Counted from the first letter of the stretch, positions 22,821 through 31,780 are shown. The stretch is 33,580 nucleotides of DNA from Hungatella sp. (GCA_022795805.1 JAAWHK010000021.1:1-33580), one strand, 5' to 3'. Made by a program: numbers and translations. The notes: generated by a model from the sequence alone, not told the origin.

Positions 22821-24694
22821 AAGAGCTTGATGTTTTTCGCTATCTGAAAAAATACCGTGCCTTTATTGCCGGCATATCCATTCTGGCCGGCATCGTATTT
22901 TTCCTTATCGCCCAGTTTTATATACAGCAGTACACGGCAGTCACGGTGATCGAATACACCGGAACCAGGGCAAAGGAGGGGCTTTCCCCCGACGGAACCG
23001 ACATTGACACAACGGAGATTTACGCCACCAACCTGGTTGCCCAGGCTATGAAGAAGCTGGATATCCCCTATACGGAGGCCACCACGGACGATATCCGCAT
23101 GAATATTCATGTGGAACCGATTATCACGGAGGAGGACCTTCTGGTGCAGCAGGCCAAGCTTGACAACGGCGAGAAGGACTATGAGATCATACCCACCAGA
23201 CATCTGGTATCGTTCAACTGCGGCGTCAAGGCCGGAAGGGATTATCCCCGGAAGGTCTTAAACCAGATTCTGCAGGAGTATGCCAGCTACTATGGGAAGA
23301 CCCATGTAAACACGTCCGTGTCAGCCAACCCGGTCAGCGACATTACATCCAAGGGGTATGATTATCTGGAGATGGCCGAGGTTATGGATGATACCCTTTT
23401 AAACATCACGGAACACCTTTCGGACAAGGTTAACTGGAACGGGGAGTTCCGCTCCAGCAAGACGGGGCGGAGCTTCCAGGACCTTTACGATGAATTCAAG
23501 TTCATCAAACAGGTGGAGGTCCGCCAGCTGTTCTCCGAGATTCTGGCAGGCAGGATCACCAAGGATCGGGACGTGCTTTTAGATAAATATCAGAACCGGA
23601 ACAACAATCTGGACATATCCAACAACGCCGCATCCTTTGAGATTGATCGGATCCGGGGGATTATCGGGGCTTATGAGGGCGCCATGGGTGAGTTCGGTAC
23701 TCCTGCCGTCGCGGATGAGGACGACGAAACCACAGGCACCACCTTGCAGAACAGCGTGCTGCCGGACGTATACGACGATTGGAACCGGGATGAGGACGGC
23801 AACTGGCAGCCGGTGGACCGGACGGCGGAGTACGATCAGCTGCTGATGCGATACATTGAGGACAGGACCCTTTTTGAGCACAATCTCATCGAGAAGGAGT
23901 ACAACAACTACATACTCAGTGTGTTTAACGGGGCGCCGTCGGCCTCCTCCCAGGAGGCTCAGGAGAGAACCCAGCAGGAGATTGAGCGCCTGGCACAGAA
24001 GATAAACGCCTTACAGACCGTATATTATGAGACCAATGACGAGTACAACGACTATCTGGGCGCCCAGAATATTATGGTGCTCTCCAGCGTCAGGGTGACG
24101 GAGCGTTTTCCCATATTCGTCTTCACCATTCTCATCGTGGTAATCTTCGGGGCGCTGGGATGTGCCGGAGCGGCCCTTTTTGGCAGAATCGAGGACTTTA
24201 TCGAGTACTATGCCTTTACCAACAAGGTGGACGGTCTTCCCAACAGAGCCAAGTGCGACCAGTTTATCACCTCCAGGGAGAGCCGGCCGATTCCGGAAAA
24301 CTTTGCATGTATCGTGTTTAAGCTGGCCAACCTTCAGTCTGAAAACGCAAGGCTTGGAAGAGAGGCCGGAGACAGGATGATAAAGGATTTCGTCGCGGTG
24401 CTGACATCCGTATTCGCGCCCTCTGACAAGATGTTTGTGGGCAACAACGGAGCCGGCCAGTATCTGGTCTTCGCGGAATCTCTGGGGAAAGACCAGGTGA
24501 ATGCGGCCCTTCTCCAGCTTGACATCGTCATGGAGGAGAAGTCCGGGGATCGGGGCTACCATATAGAGCTGCACAACGGCTTTGCATGTGCAGGGGAGGA
24601 GCAGTGCTATTATATCCGCCAGCTTCTGTCCACTGCCATGAAACGGGTTCACGGGGCCGAAACCGAAAAAACGGCTGACACGGCGGCTGTCTGA
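22817..24694 (+). CDS. Wzz-like chain-length protein fused to a degenerate GGDEF domain
   Basis: Membrane protein of 625 residues. A first membrane helix (about 13-33) is followed by the Wzz-like external part (about 34-425), with a helical stretch near 370-410, and a second helix (about 430-455). The cytoplasmic C-terminus (about 465-610) is a GGDEF fold: KVDGLPNRAKCDQF (compare DxLTGLxNR), FKLANLQSENARLGREAGDR and VGNNGAGQYLVF. The catalytic GGDEF motif is replaced by GAGQY (545-549), and the I-site RxxD position reads SDKM, so cyclase activity and classical c-di-GMP product binding are unlikely. The domain may bind another nucleotide or a partner and sense cytoplasmic state where other systems use a tyrosine kinase. 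The ATG at 22817 follows AAGGAGGT and overlaps the upstream stop; an earlier in-frame extension inside the preceding gene is rejected. Confidence 0.8.
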   Translation: MKELDVFRYLKKYRAFIAGISILAGIVFFLIAQFYIQQYTAVTVIEYTGTRAKEGLSPDGTDIDTTEIYATNLVAQAMKKLDIPYTEATTDDIRMNIHVEPIITEEDLLVQQAKLDNGEKDYEIIPTRHLVSFNCGVKAGRDYPRKVLNQILQEYASYYGKTHVNTSVSANPVSDITSKGYDYLEMAEVMDDTLLNITEHLSDKVNWNGEFRSSKTGRSFQDLYDEFKFIKQVEVRQLFSEILAGRITKDRDVLLDKYQNRNNNLDISNNAASFEIDRIRGIIGAYEGAMGEFGTPAVADEDDETTGTTLQNSVLPDVYDDWNRDEDGNWQPVDRTAEYDQLLMRYIEDRTLFEHNLIEKEYNNYILSVFNGAPSASSQEAQERTQQEIERLAQKINALQTVYYETNDEYNDYLGAQNIMVLSSVRVTERFPIFVFTILIVVIFGALGCAGAALFGRIEDFIEYYAFTNKVDGLPNRAKCDQFITSRESRPIPENFACIVFKLANLQSENARLGREAGDRMIKDFVAVLTSVFAPSDKMFVGNNGAGQYLVFAESLGKDQVNAALLQLDIVMEEKSGDRGYHIELHNGFACAGEEQCYYIRQLLSTAMKRVHGAETEKTADTAAV

Positions 24695-24733
24695 GGGACG
24701 GCCGTCAGAGGAAAACGTGGGGAGGGTTGAAGT

Positions 24734-26017
24734 TTGGTTTCCATCATTTACATGATACTGGCAACCGCAATGTTTTTTTTGCAGGACACCTATTTTCTGG
24801 TGGGCGGTGTTGAATTCAGCCTGAAGAATCCCTGCATCATGGGGATTCTGTTCCTTGCGCTTTTGAACTTTATCGTGACCGTCAGGCTGGACCGCGCCAT
24901 CATTCTGGCGCGTCACGGTTTGGTCCAGATGCTGCCTGTTGTGATTCCGTTTCTCTTCTCATCGGTCATATGGGTGGCTGCAAAGGCTGACAGCATCACC
25001 ATCTTTAACGGTGTGGGCATGATGATTCCCCAGGTGCTGTCGATTTTGGTGGCCGCCTCAACTCTGTACCTGCTGGGGGAGAAGGGGATCTGGTACTGCC
25101 TGGGAGCCATGTGTCTGGCCAATCTTATGAGAGTTCTGGCGGTGATTGCACAGGGAGGAGCGGGAGTCTTTTTTCAGGAGTTTACGGCACTTCTGACATC
25201 TTTCAGCGGAGAGACAGGGGACCTGATGATCCAGCTGGAAATCAATGATCTGACATTTGCCTTCGGCCCCTTTCTGATCTACCTGCTTCTGAACCGGAAG
25301 GAGACGTCCCACTGGGCGCTGTGGTTTATAGGTTCCGTGATTTTCTTTCTCGTGGGCTTGAAGCGGATTGCCGTTCCGGCTGTGGCGCTGGGCTTTCTGA
25401 CTGCCTTCCTTGTGGGCAGGATGCCTGAGCGGGCGGCGCGGCAGACGGCGCTGTGCCTGGGAGCGGGGATGATATTCTGCAGTTTCATGTATATAGCAGG
25501 GATACGGATGGGGCTGTTTCGGTATCTCCAGGAGCGTCTCGGAATCAATGCCATGGGCAGGGTACAGATGTTTGCCAATCTGGAGCCCTATTATGACATA
25601 AGCATTACTTACATGGGAAAGGGAACCGGGTTCGAACGGTTTGTGGACTGGGCCTCAGGGGTTGTGTATGATACTCCGCGGCGGACCATCATGCAGATCC
25701 ACAACGATTTTCTGAGGATGTACCTGAATATCGGGTTTACAGGCTATCTGGTATGGATGTGGGGGTATGTGATCGTGCGTCTGCGGTACTGGTTCCGGCA
25801 GGGGGGAAAACGTGCGGGGTGTCTGTTTTTGGGTATCTGTGTCTACTGTTTCGTCCTCTATGCCACGGACAACACCGTCTACTACCCATACACCATGCTG
25901 GCCTGCGCTCTGGTTCCCATGTCCTGCCGTTTTGACACCCTGGCGGAGAAGATCCTCAATGAGCGCTGCGCTCAGTGGAGCCGGCAGGGAGGGGAGGAGA
26001 TTCACAGTGAAGGATAA
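24734..26017 (+). CDS. Polysaccharide polymerase, Wzy-like
   Basis: Polytopic membrane protein, 427 residues with about 10-12 hydrophobic segments and a large external loop at about 260-335. The loop contains MGRVQMFANLEPYYDISITY and ends in IHNDFLRMYLNIGFTGYLVW, matching the Wzy/O-antigen ligase pattern (HND followed by a glycine-containing helix). It would link lipid-carried repeat units outside the membrane, with length set by the two Wzz-like proteins upstream. The start is TTG at 24734 with GGGGAGGG about 8 bases ahead; the ATG at 24752 is possible but has no ribosome site. The gene ends 11 bases inside the next one. Wzy proteins diverge strongly, so no repeat-unit prediction is possible. 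Confidence 0.85.
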   Translation: MVSIIYMILATAMFFLQDTYFLVGGVEFSLKNPCIMGILFLALLNFIVTVRLDRAIILARHGLVQMLPVVIPFLFSSVIWVAAKADSITIFNGVGMMIPQVLSILVAASTLYLLGEKGIWYCLGAMCLANLMRVLAVIAQGGAGVFFQEFTALLTSFSGETGDLMIQLEINDLTFAFGPFLIYLLLNRKETSHWALWFIGSVIFFLVGLKRIAVPAVALGFLTAFLVGRMPERAARQTALCLGAGMIFCSFMYIAGIRMGLFRYLQERLGINAMGRVQMFANLEPYYDISITYMGKGTGFERFVDWASGVVYDTPRRTIMQIHNDFLRMYLNIGFTGYLVWMWGYVIVRLRYWFRQGGKRAGCLFLGICVYCFVLYATDNTVYYPYTMLACALVPMSCRFDTLAEKILNERCAQWSRQGGEEIHSEG

Positions 26018-26492
26018 AAAGGGGAAGTGTAAAAGTAAAAAGCTGTGTTTTGCCGCGTCTTCCGGCGGCCATCTGGAGGAGCTTTTTATGCTGAAACCTC
26101 TGATGGAGAAGTACGACAGCTTTCTTGTGACGGAGAAAACGGCTTACAGGGCAGAGTTTGGAGGCATGAGATGCTACTATCTGCTCCAGGTCAACCGCCG
26201 GGAAAAAAGCTGCCTGCCCAGATTGATTGCAAATACCTTCCGCTCCGTAAGGATCCTCCTTGGGGAGCGGCCTTGGGCGGTCGTCACCACCGGCGTTCTG
26301 GCCACCGTTCCTCTCTGTCTTCTGTGCAAGGCGTTCGGGGGGAAACTTATATATATTGAAACGTTTGCCAATGTAAAAACGCCCACCATGACCGGAAGAC
26401 TTCTGTACCGGTTTGCGGACCGTTTTTACATACAGTGGCCGCAGCTGCAGAAATACTATCCCAAGGCCGTGTACTGCGGCGGTGTTTATTGA
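26007..26492 (+). CDS. pssD: Glycosyltransferase subunit PssD (Alg14-like)
   Basis: Membrane-associated partner of a two-part glycosyltransferase, 161 residues. The N-terminal CFAASSGGHLEEL is the Alg14 glycine motif, and VVTTGVLATVPLC, KLIYIETFANVKTPTMTGRL and FYIQWPQLQKYYPKAVYCG are highly typical of PssD. Alg14-type subunits hold the lipid acceptor and recruit the catalytic Alg13-type subunit, encoded next. The start is GTG at 26007 with GGGGAGG ahead, inside the end of the polymerase gene. The pair usually adds the second sugar (glucose, galactose or glucuronic acid in characterised systems). Confidence 0.92.
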   Translation: MKDKKGKCKSKKLCFAASSGGHLEELFMLKPLMEKYDSFLVTEKTAYRAEFGGMRCYYLLQVNRREKSCLPRLIANTFRSVRILLGERPWAVVTTGVLATVPLCLLCKAFGGKLIYIETFANVKTPTMTGRLLYRFADRFYIQWPQLQKYYPKAVYCGGVY

Positions 26493-26502
26493 GGTGAGTG
26501 TG

Positions 26503-26982
26503 ATGATTTTTGTGACGGTTGGTTCTCAGAAATTTCCCTTTAACCGCCTCATAGAAAAGGTGGATCAGATGGCGGGGGACGGCGTGATCCGGGAGGAAGT
26601 CTTGATTCAGACGGGTACCAGCGATTACATTCCCCGTCATTGCCGTCACCGGGATTTCTATGACCGGGAAGAATTTAAGACCATGATTGATACATGTACC
26701 GTTCTCATAACCCACGGGGGTGTAGGGACGGTGATTGACGCCGTAAAGCGTGGGAAAAAGGTGGTGGCGGTTCCGCGGCTCGCCCGGTACGGGGAGCATG
26801 TGGATAACCATCAGCTTCAGCTTTTAGAGCAGTTTCACAGGATGAACCTGATTGAAGGATGCAGGGACGTGGAGAAACTTCCCGGGGCTCTCCGAAAGGT
26901 GAAAACCCGCACCTATGCGCCGTATCCGTCCAACACCCAACGGTTCGTGGCGTCCGTCGGCAGGTATATCGGTTCTCTGTGA
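26503..26982 (+). CDS. pssE: Glycosyltransferase subunit PssE (Alg13-like)
   Basis: Catalytic donor-binding half of the split GT28 enzyme, 159 residues. MIFVTVGSQKFPFNRLIEKV is the Alg13/PssE N-terminus; LITHGGVGTVIDAVKRGKKV and RLARYGEHVDNHQLQL form the nucleotide-sugar binding C-terminal region. GAGGTG lies 6 bases before the ATG at 26503, 10 bases after the pssD stop. It must pair with PssD to act at the inner face of the membrane. Confidence 0.93.
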   Translation: MIFVTVGSQKFPFNRLIEKVDQMAGDGVIREEVLIQTGTSDYIPRHCRHRDFYDREEFKTMIDTCTVLITHGGVGTVIDAVKRGKKVVAVPRLARYGEHVDNHQLQLLEQFHRMNLIEGCRDVEKLPGALRKVKTRTYAPYPSNTQRFVASVGRYIGSL

Positions 26983-27015
26983 TGGGAAGGGGATTTCATC
27001 GGCGCGGGGCGCCCG

Positions 27016-27071
27016 ATCCGGTGCAGAAAAAGGACGTGATTCGGCGGAGGAAGGCTGTTATCCGGTGCAGA
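27016..27071 (+). repeat. 12-bp direct repeat upstream of the GT4 gene
   Basis: ATCCGGTGCAGA occurs at 27016-27027 and again at 27060-27071, in the 100-bp gap between pssE and the next gene, the second copy ending at its ribosome site. It looks like a small local duplication. No promoter or terminator is evident in this gap. Confidence 0.6.
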
Positions 27072-27082
27072 GGAGGAGAGGG

Positions 27083-28141
27083 ATGAAAGTTCTGGTAATC
27101 GGGCCCAGCGATACGGGTTCACAGGGCGGCATGGCCGCGGTCATCAGGGATATAAGGGAGAGCCGTGAACTTAACGGGGAGTTTGACATAGACATATTTC
27201 CTTCCTACATAGACGGCGGTCTGGTCCTGCGGATTCTGTATTCCGTCTATGGATATCTGAGATTTCTGCTGTGCTTCAGAAAGTATGATTTGTTCCATAT
27301 TCACACTGCGGAGCGAGGAAGCACCTTCCGAAAAAACATGTACCTGCGGACCGTAAAGAAGGCGGGAAAACGGGCTGTGGTTCAGATTCACGGCGCTGAA
27401 TATCTGACCTTCTATGACGGGCTGGGAAGCCTGGGAAAGGGGATTGTGGACCGCTTTTTCGGCCGGGCGGACCTGGTGCTGGCGCTGTCGGACAGCTGGA
27501 GAGAGCAGCTGGAGTCCCGCTTTCACATCGGCACCTTAAGGACTTTGAACAACGGGATTGACACTTCTTTGTTTAAGAGGGCCGCAGGGGACGGGGAAGC
27601 CAACCGAAACTCCTTTCTGATGCTGGGAAGGCTGGGGGAGAGAAAGGGAACCTATGACCTGATCCGGGCGGCGGAGATTGCCGTAAGGGAAAATCCGGAG
27701 ATTTCCATCTGTCTGGCAGGGGATGGGGAGGTGGAAAAGGTCCGCAGGATGGTACGGGAGAAGGGGCTGGATAAGCATATAAAAGTTCCCGGCTGGATCG
27801 ACGGGGAGAAAAAGCTTATGTACATGAAGGAGGCCGGGACTCTGGTTCTTCCGTCCTACCATGAAGGTCTGCCCATGGCCGTCCTGGAGGGGATGGCCGC
27901 GGGGAAGGCTGTCTTAAGCACGTATGCCGGCGGGATTCCGGAGGTGGTTGGGAAGGAAAACGGCATCCTTGTGAAGCCGGGAGACGTGGAGGGGCTGGCG
28001 GCAGGACTTTTGCGGCTCAGCAGGGACATTGATATGCTGAAAGCCATGTCCCGGAAAAACATGGAGAAGGCCGAAACGTATTTTGATGTCAGGCAGATAC
28101 ACAGACAGCTGGCAGAGTATTACCGGCAGGCTGCTAAGTGA
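27083..28141 (+). CDS. Glycosyltransferase family 4 protein
   Basis: GT-B fold retaining glycosyltransferase, 352 residues, cytoplasmic or peripheral. The N-terminus IGPSDTGSQGGMAAVIRDI includes the acceptor-side glycine loop. The C-terminal half carries MLGRLGERKGTYDLIRAAE, CLAGDGEVEKVRRM, VPGWIDGEKKLMYM and the donor-binding EX7E block PSYHEGLPMAVLEGMAAGKA. AGGAGGAGAGGG precedes the ATG at 27083. It would add one sugar of the repeat unit; donor and linkage cannot be assigned. The frame is open for about 170 bases upstream, but that region lacks conserved GT4 sequence. Confidence 0.93.
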   Translation: MKVLVIGPSDTGSQGGMAAVIRDIRESRELNGEFDIDIFPSYIDGGLVLRILYSVYGYLRFLLCFRKYDLFHIHTAERGSTFRKNMYLRTVKKAGKRAVVQIHGAEYLTFYDGLGSLGKGIVDRFFGRADLVLALSDSWREQLESRFHIGTLRTLNNGIDTSLFKRAAGDGEANRNSFLMLGRLGERKGTYDLIRAAEIAVRENPEISICLAGDGEVEKVRRMVREKGLDKHIKVPGWIDGEKKLMYMKEAGTLVLPSYHEGLPMAVLEGMAAGKAVLSTYAGGIPEVVGKENGILVKPGDVEGLAAGLLRLSRDIDMLKAMSRKNMEKAETYFDVRQIHRQLAEYYRQAAK

Positions 28142-28179
28142 CGGTCTGCGGCAGGATGTACAAAAAGAGGGGAGGAAGG

Positions 28180-29169
28180 ATGGTGGCAAAAGAGGACAGA
28201 CCGGTTATCAGCGTCATTGTGCCTGTGTACAATGTGGAGTCATGGGTCGGAACATGTCTCGACTCCATCAGGGCGCAGACCTATGAGAATCTGGAGATTA
28301 TTGCCGTGGACGACGGTTCGGCGGACGGCAGCGGCGATATCTGCGACGGATACGCGCTGGAGGATATACGGCTGTCGGTGGTACATCTTCCCGCAAACAG
28401 AGGGCCTTCCGGGGCCAGAAATGAGGGAATAAGAAGGGCATCGGGAGAGTTTATATCCTTTATAGACGCGGACGACCGGGTGGAGCCGGATATGCTGGAA
28501 AAGCTGTACAATAACCTGCGGGAGAATGGAGCGGACATAAGCGCCTGCGGGGCGGACGGCATCGTGATCAAGGACGGCCCTGCCGCCTCCTACTCCCGGG
28601 AGGAGGCCATGGGCTGTCTGGCAAAGGGCACGCCGTTTAACCATGTGCCGTGGGGGAAGCTTTACGCCGCCGCAGTCGTAAAAAGGCATCCCTTTGACGA
28701 GAGGATTTTCTACAGTGAGGACCTTTTGTTTCTCTACCATATTATGAAGGATGTAAACAGGGTCAGCTATGTGCCGGATAAACTGTACCATTATGTGTGC
28801 AGGGAGGGGAGCCAGGTGCACAGCGGCGTCAGCGAGCGGAAATGCACGGCTCTTGAGGTTTACGACATCATCTGCCGGGATGCCGGGAAGAACTTTCCTG
28901 AGACGGTTTATGATTTTCGGCAGCAGGCCCTGGATGTGGATTCCCGTCTGGCCATGGCGGCGGTGGAGCACTGCCGCTGCCAGAGGGAGGCGTTTGCGTA
29001 TGTAAGGCGGCTGCGGGCCCATATCCGGAATCATTTCAGCAGGGAAGCGTGGCGGCGCTGTCCCGGCGCCAAGAGCAGGGCGGCGGTTCTGCTTCTCTGC
29101 GCAAGCGGGCGCGTCTTCTGGGGCACTGCCCTGATCTACAAACACATAAAGCGGTTAAAGGACAGATGA
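28180..29169 (+). CDS. Glycosyltransferase family 2 protein (first of a paralogous pair)
   Basis: GT-A fold transferase of 329 residues. Signature segments: VISVIVPVYNVESWVGTCLD, QTYENLEIIAVDDGSADGSG, RGPSGARNEGI, and ISFIDADDRVEPDML with the metal-binding DAD. The C-terminal half, WGKLYAAAVVKRHPFDERIF with SEDLLFLYHIMKD and LYHYVCREGS, is typical of CpsI/WcaA-like enzymes. The ATG at 28180 has GAGGGGAGG ahead; a GTG at 28138 overlaps the preceding stop (GTGA) and would add 14 residues but lacks a ribosome site. It adds one sugar to the lipid-linked repeat and is strongly similar to the next gene. Confidence 0.92.
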   Translation: MVAKEDRPVISVIVPVYNVESWVGTCLDSIRAQTYENLEIIAVDDGSADGSGDICDGYALEDIRLSVVHLPANRGPSGARNEGIRRASGEFISFIDADDRVEPDMLEKLYNNLRENGADISACGADGIVIKDGPAASYSREEAMGCLAKGTPFNHVPWGKLYAAAVVKRHPFDERIFYSEDLLFLYHIMKDVNRVSYVPDKLYHYVCREGSQVHSGVSERKCTALEVYDIICRDAGKNFPETVYDFRQQALDVDSRLAMAAVEHCRCQREAFAYVRRLRAHIRNHFSREAWRRCPGAKSRAAVLLLCASGRVFWGTALIYKHIKRLKDR

Positions 29170-30170
29170 AAATGAAGAGTGAGACACCGTTAATCAGTGT
29201 CATTGTACCCGTGTACAATGTAGAACCCTATGTTGACAGATGCCTGAATTCTCTCAGGGCACAGACGTATCCGAATATTGAGATCCTGGTTGTGGACGAC
29301 GCCTCCACGGACGGCAGCGGCCCCGTCTGCGACCGTCATGCCGCAGAGGACAGCCGGGTCAGGGTGATGCATCTTCCCGCAAACCGGGGATTGTCTGCGG
29401 CCAGAAACGAGGGAGCGGGGCAGGCGGAAGGAGAATTTGCGGCCTTTGTGGATTCCGACGATTATGTGGAGCCGGATATGCTTTTCAGACTGTACGACAG
29501 TCTGAGAAAGAGCAGAGCGGACGTAAGCGTCTGCGGGTGCGTGGGTCTGGATATGAGAAAGGCAGAGGCACGGGTCTTTTCCCATACGGAGACGGTTTAC
29601 TGTCTGGCCAGGCGGGGGCCGTTTCTCTGGAACGCGTGGGGAAAACTGTTTCCCATGGAGGTTGTGAAGCGCCATCGTTTTCATGAGAGGGCTTTTTACT
29701 GCGAGGATCTGCTGTTTTTCTATGAGGTTCTCAGGGAGATTAAGAAGGTGAGCTACGTGCCTCGCAGACTGTACCACTATGAGTACAGGGAGGGAAGCCT
29801 GATCAACAGCGGCATCGGCAGAAAACGATGTACGGTTCTGGCGCTCATAAACGGAATCTGCCGGGACGCCCGGGTGAATATGCCTGAGGCACTGCCGGGA
29901 TTTTTGCAGATAGCCATGGACACCAGCGTGCGTCTGGCCATGGAGGCCGTGGAGAAGGGCACCAAAGAAGGGAGCATCGGCGGATACCTCCGCGTATTTC
30001 AGAAAAATATCCGGAACCATTTTACCTGGAGGGCTTTGTTTGTGAATCCCGACATAAAAAATGTGACAGGGATTTTGGCGCTTTACGTCAGCCAGAGGCT
30101 TTTTTTTGACATTGCATCCGCCTGCAAAGGGATCAGAAGATTAAAAGAGGGAAGGAAGAAAACGGTGTGA
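29166..30170 (+). CDS. Glycosyltransferase family 2 protein (second of the pair)
   Basis: GT-A fold transferase of 334 residues, sharing the layout of the preceding protein segment by segment: ISVIVPVYNVEPYVDRCLNS, VDDASTDGSGPVCDRHA, HLPANRGLSAARNEG, FVDSDDYVEPDML, WGKLFPMEVVKRHRF and CEDLLFFYEVLREIKKVSYV. The metal motif is DSD here and DAD in the neighbour. The start ATG overlaps the previous stop (ATGA). An AAAGGA at 29157-29162 would suit the ATG at 29172 (9-base spacing) at least as well. It probably adds a different sugar or uses a different acceptor after a tandem duplication. Confidence 0.92.
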   Translation: MKMKSETPLISVIVPVYNVEPYVDRCLNSLRAQTYPNIEILVVDDASTDGSGPVCDRHAAEDSRVRVMHLPANRGLSAARNEGAGQAEGEFAAFVDSDDYVEPDMLFRLYDSLRKSRADVSVCGCVGLDMRKAEARVFSHTETVYCLARRGPFLWNAWGKLFPMEVVKRHRFHERAFYCEDLLFFYEVLREIKKVSYVPRRLYHYEYREGSLINSGIGRKRCTVLALINGICRDARVNMPEALPGFLQIAMDTSVRLAMEAVEKGTKEGSIGGYLRVFQKNIRNHFTWRALFVNPDIKNVTGILALYVSQRLFFDIASACKGIRRLKEGRKKTV

Positions 30171-31711
30171 AAGACCCAATGGACAGAGCAGGGCATGTTG
30201 TAAAAAACTTAAAATTTACAGCTTTCAGCGAACTGGTGCTGGCTTTGCTGAAATTTCTGTCCCGCCGGGTGTTCGTCCTTCTTCTGGGGAAAGAATACCT
30301 TGGAATCAACGGTCTTTTCACGGATATACTGTCCATGCTCTCACTGGCGGAGCTGGGGTTTGGCGTTTCCGTCACTTACAATCTCTACCGCCCTGTGGCC
30401 CAGGGGGACACAGAGCTTATAAAATCCCTGATGCGCCTGTATGGACGGTTTTATCGGGCGGTGGGCGGGGCTGTCCTGGCTGCAGGCCTGTCTTTGCTGC
30501 CTTTTCTCGATTTTTTTGTAAAGGAAATGCCTGAAAATGTCTCAAATCTCTCTCTTATCTACGCCCTGAATGTAATCAATGCAGGCGTTTCCTACTTCTT
30601 TTCCTACAAATCCACGCTGCTGTTTGTGTGCCAGAAAAAGTATGTGGACTCCCTGATTCGGGCGGCTGCCTCCCTGGCGGCTGTGGCTGCCCAGACAGGG
30701 GTGCTTCTGATAACCCGGAATTATCTGTACTATCTGTATATCGCCATACTGTCCACCGTGGTGCAGAATGTGGTTATGTCCGTAAAGACGGACAGGCTCT
30801 ACCCCTATCTCAGGGAAAAGGATGTGCTGCCTGTGCCGGCCGGGATCATGGAGGATATCCGCCGCAACGTGAGCGCCATGGTGCTTCACCGCATAGGCAG
30901 CGTGGCGGTCTTTGGCACCGACAATCTGCTGATCTCGAAGTTTGTGGGTATCGGGATGACAGGGCTGTACTCCAATTACATCATGATTCGGAATTTTCTG
31001 AATACCATGATCAACACGGTGTTTAATGCCATCACTCCGGCCATGGGAAATCTGAATGTGACAAAAACCGGTGAGGAGAAGGTGAGAACTTTTAACCAGC
31101 TTAACTTCTTTGGGGCGTGGCTCTTCGGATGGATGAGTATCTGCCTTATGTGGCTCTATGACCCCTTTATACGAATCTGGCTGGGGGATGATTTTCTGCT
31201 TCCCGGGCCGGTGGTGCTGCTGATTGTGGTGAATTTCTACGTGAACAGCATGCGGATTCCGGTGGCGAACACCAAAAGCGTCATGGGGCTGTTCTGGGAC
31301 GAGCGCTACAAGTCCATTCTGGAAGCGATTATGAATCTGGCGGTTTCCGTGATTCTGGCAGGGAGATGGGGGATTGGGGGCATCCTTATGGGGACGCTGG
31401 TGAGCACATGGTCGCTGCCCTTCTGGATTGAGCCTTTAGGTCTCTACCGTCACGGTCTGAAGAGGAGAGTGAGAACGTACTTTGCCCGCTATTTCTGCTA
31501 TCTGTCGGTGACGGTTTTGGCAGGCCTGCTGACAGGCCTCATGTGCACAATGGCGGGAGGGGCGGTGCCGGGCTTTCTGGTGAGAACGGTGCTGTGTCTG
31601 GTGATCCCAAACGGGGTGTATCTGGCGGCTTACCGCCGGACAGAAGAATTTCGCTTTATCAGAGGGCTGTTGAAAGTTATGGTCAAAAGGATGTTATTGA
31701 CACGTATATAA
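30167..31711 (+). CDS. Polysaccharide repeat-unit flippase, Wzx-like (MOP superfamily)
   Basis: Integral membrane protein of 514 residues with about 12-14 hydrophobic segments. It would flip the undecaprenyl-linked repeat unit to the outer face for the Wzy polymerase. The N-terminal stretch SRRVFVLLLGKEYLGINGLF and AELGFGVSVTYNLYRPVA is typical of Firmicutes Wzx/RfbX-like flippases, as are the internal IGSVAVFGTDNLLISKFVGI and MIRNFLNTMINTVFNAITPA. The start is GTG at 30167, overlapping the preceding stop, with GGGAAGGAAG ahead; the ATG at 30179 is an alternative. Its last codons contain the -35 box of the next gene's promoter. It is the last gene of the polysaccharide operon; no terminator separates it from the next promoter. 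Confidence 0.92.
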   Translation: MKDPMDRAGHVVKNLKFTAFSELVLALLKFLSRRVFVLLLGKEYLGINGLFTDILSMLSLAELGFGVSVTYNLYRPVAQGDTELIKSLMRLYGRFYRAVGGAVLAAGLSLLPFLDFFVKEMPENVSNLSLIYALNVINAGVSYFFSYKSTLLFVCQKKYVDSLIRAAASLAAVAAQTGVLLITRNYLYYLYIAILSTVVQNVVMSVKTDRLYPYLREKDVLPVPAGIMEDIRRNVSAMVLHRIGSVAVFGTDNLLISKFVGIGMTGLYSNYIMIRNFLNTMINTVFNAITPAMGNLNVTKTGEEKVRTFNQLNFFGAWLFGWMSICLMWLYDPFIRIWLGDDFLLPGPVVLLIVVNFYVNSMRIPVANTKSVMGLFWDERYKSILEAIMNLAVSVILAGRWGIGGILMGTLVSTWSLPFWIEPLGLYRHGLKRRVRTYFARYFCYLSVTVLAGLLTGLMCTMAGGAVPGFLVRTVLCLVIPNGVYLAAYRRTEEFRFIRGLLKVMVKRMLLTRI

Positions 31712-31725
31712 GCTTTGTCTATAAT
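31697..31725 (+). promoter_or_regulatory. Perfect consensus sigma-A promoter for the diguanylate cyclase
   Basis: TTGACA (31697-31702), exactly 17 bases, TATAAT (31720-31725): both hexamers match consensus. The -35 lies in the last codons of wzx and the -10 just past its stop. The leader to the ATG at 31781 is about 49 bases. It should make this gene transcribed independently of the switch. Confidence 0.9.
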
Positions 31726-31780
31726 AGAGGTAACAAAGGGACTTTTACAGAAGTTTCCAGAGACCTACAGGAGAGTAGAC

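Noticed and set aside
24200-24694. GGDEF domain of the Wzz fusion as an active diguanylate cyclase
   Set aside because: The catalytic motif is GAGQY and the I-site is missing, so activity is not expected.
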